A DNA stretch of 64,000 bases from Armatimonadota bacterium (GTDB taxonomy: Bacteria > Sysuimicrobiota > Sysuimicrobiia > Sysuimicrobiales > Humicultoraceae): positions 1 through 64,000 of the forward strand of contig JAVKIA010000007.1 of NCBI GenBank assembly GCA_031459715.1, read 5' to 3'. A program made the position numbers and the translations under genes. Of this stretch, positions 16,625-25,496 are shown in pieces. Below the pieces are notes generated by a model, which had not been told where the DNA came from, did not search any database, and saw only the letters and a program-made list of their open reading frames with translations. The stretch's first letter is position 1. Each line of letters opens with the position of its first letter.

Positions 16625-17980
16625 TCACCCCACATAGATCGCCTTCTCCGGGTACCGGAAGTGGGGGATCGCCTGCCGCCGGGTCAGGCCGAAGGCCAGG
16701 GTCAGAAGACCCACCCGGCCCGTGTATGCCGTGACGACGATAATCAGCCTGCCCAGGGCGCTCAGAGAGGGGGTGATCCCCGTGGACAGCCCCACCGTGC
16801 CAAAGGCGGAGACCACCTCAAACGCCGCCGGCAGCATGGCCAGCCCCTCGGAGAGCGCCAGGGCCACGGACATTACCACGACGAAGGCCACGCCCAGCAG
16901 GACAATGGTGACGGCCTTATAGATGACCACCGGCGGGAACCTGCGCTGGAACAGCCCCGGGTCGGGATGGCCGTGCAGCTGGGCCAGGATCACCGCCAGC
17001 GGCGCTACGAAGGTGGTGGTCTTGACCCCCCCGCCGGTGCCGCCCGGGGAGGCGCCGATGAACATCAGGACCACCAGCAGCATCAGCGTGGCCTCGCGCA
17101 TCTGCCCGATGCTCACCGTACTGAAACCCGCGGTGCGTGGGGTGATGCTCTGGAAGAGGGCGGCCAGCACCTTGGCCGGCCAGCTCAGGGGACCCAGCGT
17201 CCCCGGGTTGGCGAACTCCAGGAGGAAGACCCCTGCACTGCCGGCAGCGATCAGCCCCACCGTGGCGGACAGCACCACCCGCGTGTGCAGGGTGAAGTGC
17301 CGCCGCCCCTCCCGCAGGTTGGTCAGGACGCCGAACCCCAGGCCGCCCAGGACCACCAGCGCCATCACCGTCAGGTTCACCGGAAGATCGGTGGCGTAGC
17401 GGGTTAGGCTGGCGAAGTTGCCCATGACGTCGAAGCCGGCGTTGTTGAAGGCGGAGACGGCGTGAAAGACTCCCCAGTAGACCCCGCGGACCAGCCCCAC
17501 CTCGGGCACCCATCGCAACGCCAGCAGCAGCGCCCCCGCTCCCTCAATGGCCAGGGTCACCCGGATGATCGTCCGGGTGAAGCGGACGATCCCGCCCAGG
17601 CTGTAGAGGTTGTAGCTCTGCGCCAGGGCCATCCGCTCGCGCAGCCCGATGCGCCGCCCCACCAGCAGCGCCAGGAGCATGGCCGTGGTCATGTAGCCAA
17701 AGCCGCCGACCTGGATGAGCAGGAGGATGACCAGCTGGCCGAAGAGGGACCAGTGAGTCCCCGTGTCCACCACCACCAGGCCGGTGACGCAGGTGGCCGA
17801 GGTGGCGGTGAAGAGCGCGTCCAGGAACGGGGTAGGGCGGCCGTCTGCGGCTGCCACAGGCAGGGAGAGGAGGACGGCTCCGACGACGATGACCGAGGCA
17901 AAGCCCAGGAGGATGGTCTGGGCGGGGGAGAGCGCGGCGCGAGGTGCAACGCGCCGCAGAGCTACGGAGGCGCGTGCCAT
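16625..17980 (-). CDS. trkH: Potassium uptake channel subunit TrkH/KtrB
   Basis: A 451-residue K+ translocating subunit. The four pore loops can be picked out: TSATCVTGLVVVDTGTHWS, VSAFNNAGFDVMGNFASL, SITPRTAGFSTVSIGQM and VSAFGTVGLSTGITPSLS, each with the filter glycine. TM helices surround them. It partners with the adjacent trkA and starts 12 bp after rplT, probably as part of the infC transcript. Confidence 0.93.
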   Translation of the reverse strand: MARASVALRRVAPRAALSPAQTILLGFASVIVVGAVLLSLPVAAADGRPTPFLDALFTATSATCVTGLVVVDTGTHWSLFGQLVILLLIQVGGFGYMTTAMLLALLVGRRIGLRERMALAQSYNLYSLGGIVRFTRTIIRVTLAIEGAGALLLALRWVPEVGLVRGVYWGVFHAVSAFNNAGFDVMGNFASLTRYATDLPVNLTVMALVVLGGLGFGVLTNLREGRRHFTLHTRVVLSATVGLIAAGSAGVFLLEFANPGTLGPLSWPAKVLAALFQSITPRTAGFSTVSIGQMREATLMLLVVLMFIGASPGGTGGGVKTTTFVAPLAVILAQLHGHPDPGLFQRRFPPVVIYKAVTIVLLGVAFVVVMSVALALSEGLAMLPAAFEVVSAFGTVGLSTGITPSLSALGRLIIVVTAYTGRVGLLTLAFGLTRRQAIPHFRYPEKAIYVG

Positions 17981-17992
17981 CGGCTCGGGGTG

Positions 17993-18352
17993 CTAGCGGC
18001 CCAGGCTGCCCTTCGCCTGCTCCACCAGGGCGTCGAAGGCGGCCGGGTCCTCGACGGCCAGATCGGCCAGGGTCCGCCGGTTCACCCTGATCCCCGCCTT
18101 GCGCAGTCCGGCGATCAGCCGGCTGTAGGGTAATCCACTGTTGCGGGCCGCGGCGTTGATGCGGGTGATCCACAGCCGGCGGAACTGCCGCTTGCGCAGG
18201 CGGCGGTCCCGGTAGGCGCTGGCCAGCGCCCGGAGCACGTACTGGTTGGCCAGCTTGAACCAGCGGGACTTAGCACCGTAGAAGCCTTTGGCCAGCCGCA
18301 GGATCTTCCTGTGCCGGCGGCGCGACACCACGCCCCTTTTGACCCTTGCCAT
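17993..18352 (-). CDS. rplT: 50S ribosomal protein L20
   Basis: A 119-residue basic protein of the large subunit, required early in 50S assembly. [45 protein letters not shown] and [15 protein letters not shown] are family hallmarks. It is the third gene of infC-rpmI-rplT. In many bacteria L20 represses this operon through its leader. Confidence 0.97.
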   Translation of the reverse strand: MARVKRGVVSRRRHRKILRLAKGFYGAKSRWFKLANQYVLRALASAYRDRRLRKRQFRRLWITRINAAARNSGLPYSRLIAGLRKAGIRVNRRTLADLAVEDPAAFDALVEQAKGSLGR

Positions 18353-18400
18353 AGGCGCTCACTCCCGGCCTGCCCGGCCATCTGCGCCCGCCCTGCGGGA

Positions 18401-18595
18401 TCAGGGCAGAAGCCGGGCGATCTTGGGCACGTCCGCCGGATGCACCTCCACGCGGCGCCGCAGCGAGCGCCGCCGCTTCGGCCGCTTCTTCACCATCAGG
18501 TGACCGCCCTGCTGCCGGCCGCGGACAAGCTTCCCGCTGCCGGTGCGGCTCATGCGTTTGGCCGTGCCCTGATGCGTCTTTGCCCGCTTGCTCAC
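18401..18595 (-). CDS. rpmI: 50S ribosomal protein L35
   Basis: A 64-residue protein with GTG start at 18595 (VSKRAKTHQGTAKRMSRTG), overlapping the infC stop. The basic tail KKRPKRRRSLRRR is typical; the usual N-terminal KxKTxxxxxKR pattern is recognisable. The longer open frame to 18781 lies within infC and is not real. Confidence 0.93.
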   Translation of the reverse strand: MSKRAKTHQGTAKRMSRTGSGKLVRGRQQGGHLMVKKRPKRRRSLRRRVEVHPADVPKIARLLP

Positions 18596-19140
18596 CGTAC
18601 ACCGTCCGTCCGCTGGGCCGCGGGCGCCTCGCGCCGTCGCGGCGCCAGCACCATGATCATGTTGCGTCCCTCCAGGCGCGGCGGATTCTCCACCACCCCC
18701 ACGTCGGCCACCGCCTGCGCCAGCCGCGCCAGCAGTGCCTCCCCCACCTTGGGGTAGGCCATCTGCCGGCCGCGGAACCACAGGGCCACGCGCACCTTGT
18801 GTCCATTCCGGAGAAAGCCGTATACCGCCCCCGCCTTCACCCGGAAGTCATGCTCCCCGATGTTTGGGCTGAGGCGCATCCCCTTGAGGTCCCCCCCGCG
18901 CTGCTTGCGGTGGGCCTGCCGGTCCCGCTTGGCCTGCTCGTACTTGTACCGCCCGTAGTCCATGATCTTCACCACGGGCGGCTGCGCCGTGGGCGCTACC
19001 TCCACCAGGTCCAGCTGCGCTTCCTGCGCCCGCTGCAGCGCCGCCGCGAACGGCAGGATGCCCAGCTGCTCACCGTTGGGCCCGATCACCCGCACCTCCC
19101 GGGCGCGGATGCGGTCGTTGATCCGTGGCTCTCTACTGAT
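18592..19140 (-). CDS. infC: Translation initiation factor IF-3 (ATC start)
   Basis: IF-3, 182 residues, prevents premature subunit joining and proofreads start codons. The conserved N-terminus SREPRINDRIRAREVRVIG begins at ATC 19140, with GAGGGGG seven bases upstream. An in-frame TGA lies just before it and no ATG/GTG/TTG occurs until GTG 19095, which would cut off the conserved start. An AUU/AUC-type start allows IF-3 to repress its own synthesis, as known for E. coli infC. MDYGRYKYEQAKR and GRNMIMVLAP are diagnostic. Confidence 0.93.
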   Translation of the reverse strand: MSREPRINDRIRAREVRVIGPNGEQLGILPFAAALQRAQEAQLDLVEVAPTAQPPVVKIMDYGRYKYEQAKRDRQAHRKQRGGDLKGMRLSPNIGEHDFRVKAGAVYGFLRNGHKVRVALWFRGRQMAYPKVGEALLARLAQAVADVGVVENPPRLEGRNMIMVLAPRRREAPAAQRTDGVR

Positions 19141-19166
19141 GGCGTCGCCCCCTCAGTACCCTCCGC

Positions 19167-19198
19167 AAAAGGGTGAAGGGATGGTCTGGCCATCCCTT
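19167..19198 (-). terminator. Attenuator-like hairpin in the infC leader
   Basis: A 9-bp perfect stem (AAGGGATGG / CCATCCCTT, loop CCAGA) is followed five bases later by TTTT on the minus strand. It lies between the infC promoter and start, so it is a candidate attenuator in an autoregulated leader (L20-leader type). The displaced U-tract makes strong termination uncertain. Confidence 0.55.
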
Positions 19199-19286
19199 CT
19201 GTCTGGTGCCGTAGTGACCCCGGCAGCACCGCCCCGGGGTGAGAAGCGGACGGCTTCTACTTCGTCCCATATGAAGACCGGGGGCG

Positions 19287-19315
19287 AGTATAGCACCGGG
19301 AGGCAGGGCGGTCAA
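19287..19315 (-). promoter_or_regulatory. sigma70-type promoter of the infC operon
   Basis: TTGACC (19315-19310) and TATACT (19292-19287) with a 17-bp spacer on the minus strand. It is followed by a leader of about 140 nt before infC. Confidence 0.85.
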
Positions 19316-20379
<1,064 letters not shown>

Positions 20380-20383
<4 letters not shown>

Positions 20384-20679
20384 CCCTCCTCCCCTCCCCC
20401 ACCGCGGGAGACCTGGAAGAGGGAGATGCCGCGTCCGGCGATGGACGAGGAGATGTACGCCAGGAGGAAAAGGAGCAGCCACTTGGCGATGGCCAGCAGG
20501 AAGGTGTCGGTGATCTTGGCGCTCTGCGCCCCGGCGGCGGTCTGGCTGAGCAGCCCCGCCTGCACCAGCTCTACGAAGCCGCGGTAGAAGGTGAAGACCA
20601 GCAGGGCGATGCCCAGGGCAAAGACCAGCAGCCCCAGCCACTTCCCTGCGGGATCGGGTGGGTCGCGGCGTGCCACCAT
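20380..20679 (-). CDS. Small two-TM membrane protein, unknown
   Basis: A 99-residue protein not recognised. Two hydrophobic helices (about 13-32, [20 protein letters not shown], and about 62-80, [14 protein letters not shown]) flank a short outside loop, and there is a Gly-rich C-terminus. ATG 20679 follows GAGGTTT. It is coupled to ltaE by an ATGA overlap and lies 46 bp after mtnP. Confidence 0.75.
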
Positions 20680-20725
20680 GGTCAAACCTCCTCTCCGTGC
20701 CTGCGCGCTTCCCTGGCCGCGAACC

Positions 20726-21523
20726 TCACACCCGCGCCTGCTGCAGCGCGCTGGCACAGACGCAGGTCCGCTGGGGGGGAACCGCCGGGATCACCTGCAG
20801 GACCAGCTCCCGCAGGCGGACCAGGTTCTCCCGGAATATGCGTACGACCTCCGCTGCCGTCACGGGCGCGACCGAGGGGTCCCCCTCCACGCCCACGTCG
20901 TAGTCAGTGATCAGGGAGATGTTCACGTAACAGATCTCCCGCTCCCGGGCCAGGGCGCACTCCGGGTACTGGGTCATGTTCACCACCTCCCACCCCTGGG
21001 CCCGGAACCAGCGGCTCTCCGCGCGGGTGGAGAAGCGGGGGCCCTGGACCACCACCACCGTCCCCCGGTCGTGGAGCGGCAGGTCCATACGGTGTCCGAC
21101 CTCTAACACCACCCGGCGCAGGGTAGGACAGTAGGGGTCGGCCATGGACAGGTGCGTGGTGACCGGCCCGTCGTAGAAGGTGTCGGCGCGGCCGCGGGTG
21201 CGGTCCACGTACTGGTCGCAGATGACGAAGTCCCCCGGGCGGATGTGCGGCTGGAGGCTGCCGGCGGCGCAGGGGCCAAGGATGCGGCGCACACCCAGGT
21301 GCTCCATGGCCGCGATGTTGGCCCTGTAGTTGATCCGGTGCGGCGGGATCTCGTGCCGCCGCCCGTGCCGCGGCAGAAAGGCCACGCGCCGCCCGCCCAC
21401 CTCTCCCAGGGTGATGGGGGCGCTGGGCGGTCCGTAGGGTGTCTGCAGCGTCACCTCCTCCGCATCCGCCAGCAGCTCGTAGAACCCTGAACCGCCGAAG
21501 ACGCCGATCTCGGCCTCAGGCAT
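20726..21523 (-). CDS. mtnP: S-methyl-5'-thioadenosine phosphorylase family
   Basis: Phosphorolysis of methylthioadenosine (from polyamine synthesis or AdoMet radical reactions) to adenine and methylthioribose-1-phosphate, 265 residues. IGVFGGSGFYELL, FLPRHGRRHEIPPHRINYRA, QGPRFSTRAESRWFR, NMTQYPECALARE and SLITDYDVG are family motifs. ATG 21523 with GGAGGAG is preferred over GTG 21535. Inosine- versus adenosine-specific forms cannot be separated with certainty; TDYD favours adenine-type. Confidence 0.9.
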   Translation of the reverse strand: MPEAEIGVFGGSGFYELLADAEEVTLQTPYGPPSAPITLGEVGGRRVAFLPRHGRRHEIPPHRINYRANIAAMEHLGVRRILGPCAAGSLQPHIRPGDFVICDQYVDRTRGRADTFYDGPVTTHLSMADPYCPTLRRVVLEVGHRMDLPLHDRGTVVVVQGPRFSTRAESRWFRAQGWEVVNMTQYPECALAREREICYVNISLITDYDVGVEGDPSVAPVTAAEVVRIFRENLVRLRELVLQVIPAVPPQRTCVCASALQQARV

Positions 21524-21538
21524 GCGCTCCTCCACAGA

Positions 21539-22318
21539 TCAGTTCCGGCGGACGTCTTCTTCGGCGGCAGCGGGCGCACCGCCTGCCGCCTGCGCGGCAA
21601 TTGCCGGGAGGATCCTCCCCGCTGCTCCCCGCAGCACCACCGCCGCCTCCGCGTCGAAGGGGGTGGGCTCGCGGTTGACGATGATGAGCTGACCACCCTG
21701 CTCCAGGACGATCCGCGGCAGGAAGGCCGCGGGGGTCACCTGCAGCGAGGAGCCCACCACCAGCAGCACATCGGCCTCCCGACAGAGCTGCTCCGCCTGG
21801 GCGAAGACCTCCGGCGGCAGCAGCTCCTCGAAGAGCACCACGTCGGGCTTCAGCGGCGACGCGCACCTAGGGCAGCGGGGCAGGGTACCCGCGTCCAGCG
21901 CCTCCTCCACCACGGCGATGTCGGTACGCCAGCCGCATCTGGGGCAGGAGGCGTGGCGCAGGCTGCCGTGGATCTCCAGCACGCGCCTCGAGCCCGCGGC
22001 CTGGTGCAGGCCGTCCACGTTCTGCGTGATGACCGCCCGCAGCAGCCCGACCCGCTCCAGATGGGCCAGGGCCTGGTGCGCCGGGTTGGGCCGTGCCCGC
22101 CGCAGCAGGGAGAGCCGCCTCCGGTAGAAGGCGTAGAACTCCTCCGGCCGGCGGCGGAACGCCGTCAGGCTGGCCACCCGCAGCGGATCCACATCCGCCC
22201 ACAGCCCGCCCGGCGAGCGGAAGTCCGGCAGCCCGGACTCCGTGCTCACCCCCGCTCCGGTGAGGGCCACCGCCGTGCGCGCCCGGCGCAGCAGAGCGGC
22301 GGCCCGGGCCACGCTCAC
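21539..22318 (-). CDS. Sirtuin NAD-dependent protein deacylase
   Basis: CobB/Sir2-type deacylase of about 259 residues. TGAGVSTESGLPDFRSPGGLW, ITQNVDGLHQAAGS and the catalytic His in EIHGSLRHASCPRC are visible. Two CxxC pairs (CPRCGW and CPRCAS) bind zinc, and GSSLQVTPAAFLP, IIVNREPTPFD complete the NAD site. The start is GTG 22318 overlapping the LarA-like stop (GTGA), or GTG 22312. Location in this operon suggests control of acylation of metabolic enzymes (inference). Confidence 0.92.
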   Translation of the reverse strand: MSVARAAALLRRARTAVALTGAGVSTESGLPDFRSPGGLWADVDPLRVASLTAFRRRPEEFYAFYRRRLSLLRRARPNPAHQALAHLERVGLLRAVITQNVDGLHQAAGSRRVLEIHGSLRHASCPRCGWRTDIAVVEEALDAGTLPRCPRCASPLKPDVVLFEELLPPEVFAQAEQLCREADVLLVVGSSLQVTPAAFLPRIVLEQGGQLIIVNREPTPFDAEAAVVLRGAAGRILPAIAAQAAGGAPAAAEEDVRRN

Positions 22319-23607
22319 CTCAGGTGCACCAGGTCCCCCTCCGCGGTAAACTTCCAGGAGCGGGGAGGGCCGATGGTCACCCCGGGGCGGCCGGCCAGTG
22401 CGGGGGTCAGGCTCTCCGACACCCACAGCCGCTCCAGGTGCAGGGTATTGGGGATGAGCACCAGGCGCGCCTTTTCGGGACGCGGCAGGTCCAGGGAGCC
22501 CAGGGCCGCCTGGATGGCCGTCCTGTCGCTGGGAGCCACTAGCGGCAGGAAGACCCGTTCCAGGAAGGTGCTGGTGATGGCGTTGAGGTAGGTGGCGGCA
22601 AAGTCGATGGCCTCCGCCAGCTGTGCAGTCACCACATCTGCCAGGCCCACCCCCTGGGCGTTCCCGGCGGAGGCTGGCGAGAGGCGCAGGGCCACGATGC
22701 GGTGGAAGCGCGGGGACGGTGGGTCGGGGATGGTGGGGTGGCGCCACCGCCCGATGATGTTGGGGTCCATCCCCGTGCCGCTGTAGTTCTTCCCCATCTC
22801 CCTAACGACCAGCACGTCGGCCTCCTCCACCGGCAGCCGGGGCATCCACTCCTGCGCCTGCCGGTAGAGCAGCGGCTCGCGCCGCGGGATCTCGGCAGGC
22901 GGCAAGACCTCTACAGCGGCGGTCTCGTCATAAGCGTTCTCCAGCATGGCCACCCCGGCAACGACACGCCCCGACTCCAGCAGCGCGCCCGCCACCTCCT
23001 CGATACACCGGGCGATCCCCGCAGCACCCTGGCGGTGCGCCTGGGCGGCCCCCGGAGCCTTGCCCAGGCCGATAGCCAGCATCTTCAGCAGCCCGCTTCC
23101 GAAACGGTCGATGAAGGCGGTGTGGGGCTTGATCCGGTTGAGCACGATGACGCCGTGACACTCTGCGGCGCGGCGGTCCAGGTAGACGGTGTAGCCCCCG
23201 GGAGTCCGCCCCAGCTCCACCACCTCCATGGAGCTGATCACGGGAGCGCCCAGCGCCTGTGCCGTGATCCCCAGATGGGTCAGTACCCGGAGCTGCCCTT
23301 CGGCCGTCCCCCCTCCGTGGCTACCCATGGCGGCAAGGACCACCGGCTCGGCCCCCGCGTCCCGGATGGCCTGCACCGCGCCCTGCAGGGCCGGGACGAT
23401 GTCGCGGATCCCCCGGCTGCCAGCGGTGACCGCAATGCGACGGCCGCGGAGCGCAGCCATCAGCGGGCGGAGCCCCTCGCGCACTGCCTCGGCCACGTCG
23501 GCCAGGCGCGGCCGGGGAAAAGTCTGCTCGACCTCCACCAGCGGAGGAAGGGCGACCTCAGCTCCCGGCAGGGTCTGGGGCAGGCGGAGCTCAAAACGCA
23601 CGCTCAA
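22315..23607 (-). CDS. Nickel-dependent lactate racemase family protein (LarA-like)
   Basis: A 430-residue member of the LarA superfamily, which uses the nickel-pincer cofactor to epimerise or racemise 2-hydroxy acids. GSRGIRD, AAMGSHGGGTAEGQ, LNRIKPHTAF and GLLKMLAIGLGK carry the His/Lys positions expected of the active site. No larB/larC/larE cofactor genes are in the window. TTG 23607 overlaps the alcohol dehydrogenase stop. The substrate is unknown and need not be lactate. Confidence 0.82.
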   Translation of the reverse strand: MSVRFELRLPQTLPGAEVALPPLVEVEQTFPRPRLADVAEAVREGLRPLMAALRGRRIAVTAGSRGIRDIVPALQGAVQAIRDAGAEPVVLAAMGSHGGGTAEGQLRVLTHLGITAQALGAPVISSMEVVELGRTPGGYTVYLDRRAAECHGVIVLNRIKPHTAFIDRFGSGLLKMLAIGLGKAPGAAQAHRQGAAGIARCIEEVAGALLESGRVVAGVAMLENAYDETAAVEVLPPAEIPRREPLLYRQAQEWMPRLPVEEADVLVVREMGKNYSGTGMDPNIIGRWRHPTIPDPPSPRFHRIVALRLSPASAGNAQGVGLADVVTAQLAEAIDFAATYLNAITSTFLERVFLPLVAPSDRTAIQAALGSLDLPRPEKARLVLIPNTLHLERLWVSESLTPALAGRPGVTIGPPRSWKFTAEGDLVHLR

Positions 23608-24751
23608 AGAGATGCACGAGGTCCTCGGTCCGGGTCAGCCGCGGGTTCACCAGGACGTTGCCGCTCTTCATGGCGTCCTCGGCCAGGGCCGGGATGGCGT
23701 CACGGGGAACCCCCAGGTCGCGCAGCCGCTCCGGAATGCCCACGTCTGCGGCCAGGCGGCGCACGGCCTGCACCGCTACCTCCGCCGCTCGCCGGGGCGG
23801 CAGGCCGGCTGTCGGTTCGCCCAGCGCCTCGGCAATCCGCGGGTAGGTTTCCATGCCGGCGATGAGATTCCACTCCATGACGTAGGGCAACAGCACGGCG
23901 TTGGCCACACCGTGAGGCACGTCGAACCGTGCTCCCAGGGGATGGGACATGGCGTGTACGTTGCCCAGCCGGGTGCGGGTGAAGGCCAGGGCAGCCATGG
24001 TGCTGGCCAGAAGCATGTGGTAGCGGGCCTCCAGGTGCTGCCCGGTGGCGTAGGCGGTGCGCAGGTGACGGCCGACCAGGCGGATGGCTTCCAGGGCCAG
24101 GGTCTTGGCCAGGGGGTTGGTCGCCGTGTTCACGTAGCACTCGATGCCGTGGGTCAGCGCGTCCATGCCCGTGGCTGCGGTCAGAGCCTGCGGCAGCGAC
24201 AGGGTCAGCGCGGGGTCGCACACCGCGGCCGCGGGCACCAGGTAGGAACTGCCCACGGTGAGTTTGAACGGCCGCGCCCGGTCGGTGATCACGGCGAACT
24301 GCGTCACCTCGCTGCCGGTGCCGGCGGTGGTGGGAACGCAGATCACCGGAACGATGGGTCCGGGGACTTTACCCATCCCCTCATAGTCCAGGACACTGCC
24401 CCCATGGGTCGCCAGTACGGCCGCCATTTTCGCCACGTCCATGGCGCTGCCCCCGCCGCAGGCGACCAGGCAGTCACACCCACCGCGGCGGTAGGCGGCG
24501 ACCGCCCGATCGACGGTCTCGATGCTGGGGTTTGGCTCCACCTGGGAGAAGGTTTCCACCGACGTCACCGCCGGGGCGATCCCGTCCAGCACCTGCTTCA
24601 GGATGCCGGCGGCGGCAACCCCCGGGTCACTGACGACCAGTGGCCGGCTCCCCAGCGGGGCGACGGCCTGCCCCAACCGGCTGACCGAGCCTACGCCGAA
24701 GGTGATACTGGTCGGGGCCTGGAACGTGAAGGTATCGGTCAAGGCGTGCAT
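23591..24751 (-). CDS. Iron-containing (group III) alcohol dehydrogenase
   Basis: NAD(P)-dependent, metal-dependent alcohol dehydrogenase of 386 residues. The nucleotide-binding GGGSAMDVAK, PTTAGTGSEVTQFAVI, the metal ligands in GMDALTHGIECYV and MSHPLGARFDVPHGVANAVLLP are all present. ATG 24751 follows a G-rich site. It is the first gene of the operon with LarA-like, sirtuin, MTA phosphorylase and threonine aldolase genes. It could reduce acetaldehyde or glycolaldehyde (inference). Confidence 0.92.
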   Translation of the reverse strand: MHALTDTFTFQAPTSITFGVGSVSRLGQAVAPLGSRPLVVSDPGVAAAGILKQVLDGIAPAVTSVETFSQVEPNPSIETVDRAVAAYRRGGCDCLVACGGGSAMDVAKMAAVLATHGGSVLDYEGMGKVPGPIVPVICVPTTAGTGSEVTQFAVITDRARPFKLTVGSSYLVPAAAVCDPALTLSLPQALTAATGMDALTHGIECYVNTATNPLAKTLALEAIRLVGRHLRTAYATGQHLEARYHMLLASTMAALAFTRTRLGNVHAMSHPLGARFDVPHGVANAVLLPYVMEWNLIAGMETYPRIAEALGEPTAGLPPRRAAEVAVQAVRRLAADVGIPERLRDLGVPRDAIPALAEDAMKSGNVLVNPRLTRTEDLVHLFERAF

Positions 24752-24870
24752 TCCGTCCCCCCCGCCGCGACCTGTCAGGATGAGTTCGCCGGACCCGGGG
24801 AATGGCCTGCCACCCGCCGAGGAACCGGTCGTACGGCGGTCCGGGGGAGCACCCGATAACCGATAGCCAG

Positions 24871-25398
24871 ATGGGAGGAGCACAGACGGCGCTCGTGGCC
24901 TGCCTCTTCGACATCGATGGCACTCTGGCCGACACCGGGGCCGCCATCCGGGAGGCAATCGTCCAGGTCCTCCGGGAAGAGGGCATCAGGCCCACGTGGG
25001 AGGAGATCAGGTCCGGGTGGACGCTGGCCGGCCTGGAGGCGCGCGGCATCGCCCTGGGCGTGGTCACCTCCAAGCGGCGCACCGCGGCCCTGTGCACCCT
25101 GCGCACGCTGGGCCTGGAGCGGCACTTTCCCGTGGTGGTCTGCGAGGAGGATGCACCAGTGTCCAAGCCCGATCCCGCCCCCCGGCTCCTGGCCGCAGAG
25201 CGGCAGGGGGTGCCTCCGGCACTGAGTGTGATGGTCGGTGACGGAGGAGTGGACGTATCTGCCGGCAAAGCTGCGGGGATGCGGACATCCGGCGCGCTGT
25301 GGGGGACGGTGGCGCCGGAACTGCTGCGGGCGGCCGGGCCGGACTGGCTGCCGCAGACCCCAAGCGAACTGCTTTCGATCTTCCCGGGACGGGAGTAG
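24871..25398 (+). CDS. HAD-superfamily phosphatase-like protein without cap domain
   Basis: A 175-residue protein resembling PpaX/Gph phosphatases. Motif I is CLFDIDGTLADTG, motif II VVTSKRRT, motif III SKPDPAP and motif IV VMVGDGGVDVSAGKAAGM, so the catalytic set is intact. About 50 residues of the helical cap expected between WEEIRSGWT and LAGLEARGI are missing, in frame. The start is uncertain: ATG 24871 has no clear ribosome site, and a GTG about 20 residues on follows GGGAGGAG. It is divergent from the alcohol dehydrogenase. Confidence 0.75.
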   Translation: MGGAQTALVACLFDIDGTLADTGAAIREAIVQVLREEGIRPTWEEIRSGWTLAGLEARGIALGVVTSKRRTAALCTLRTLGLERHFPVVVCEEDAPVSKPDPAPRLLAAERQGVPPALSVMVGDGGVDVSAGKAAGMRTSGALWGTVAPELLRAAGPDWLPQTPSELLSIFPGRE

Positions 25399-25469
25399 GC
25401 AGACGGAACCGCCCCGCGTCCATTCCGGCCGGGCGGGACTTCTGCAGTCGTCACGGCTCTGCACCGCCG

Positions 25470-25485
25470 GCGCAACTCGGCCCGG
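25470..25485. terminator. GC palindrome between convergent genes
   Basis: The perfect palindrome CTCGGCCCGGGCCGAG lies between the HAD gene (+) and the triple-VWA gene (-). It has no U-tract on either strand and may be a weak bidirectional terminator. Confidence 0.35.
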
Positions 25486-25496
25486 GCCGAGCCGCG

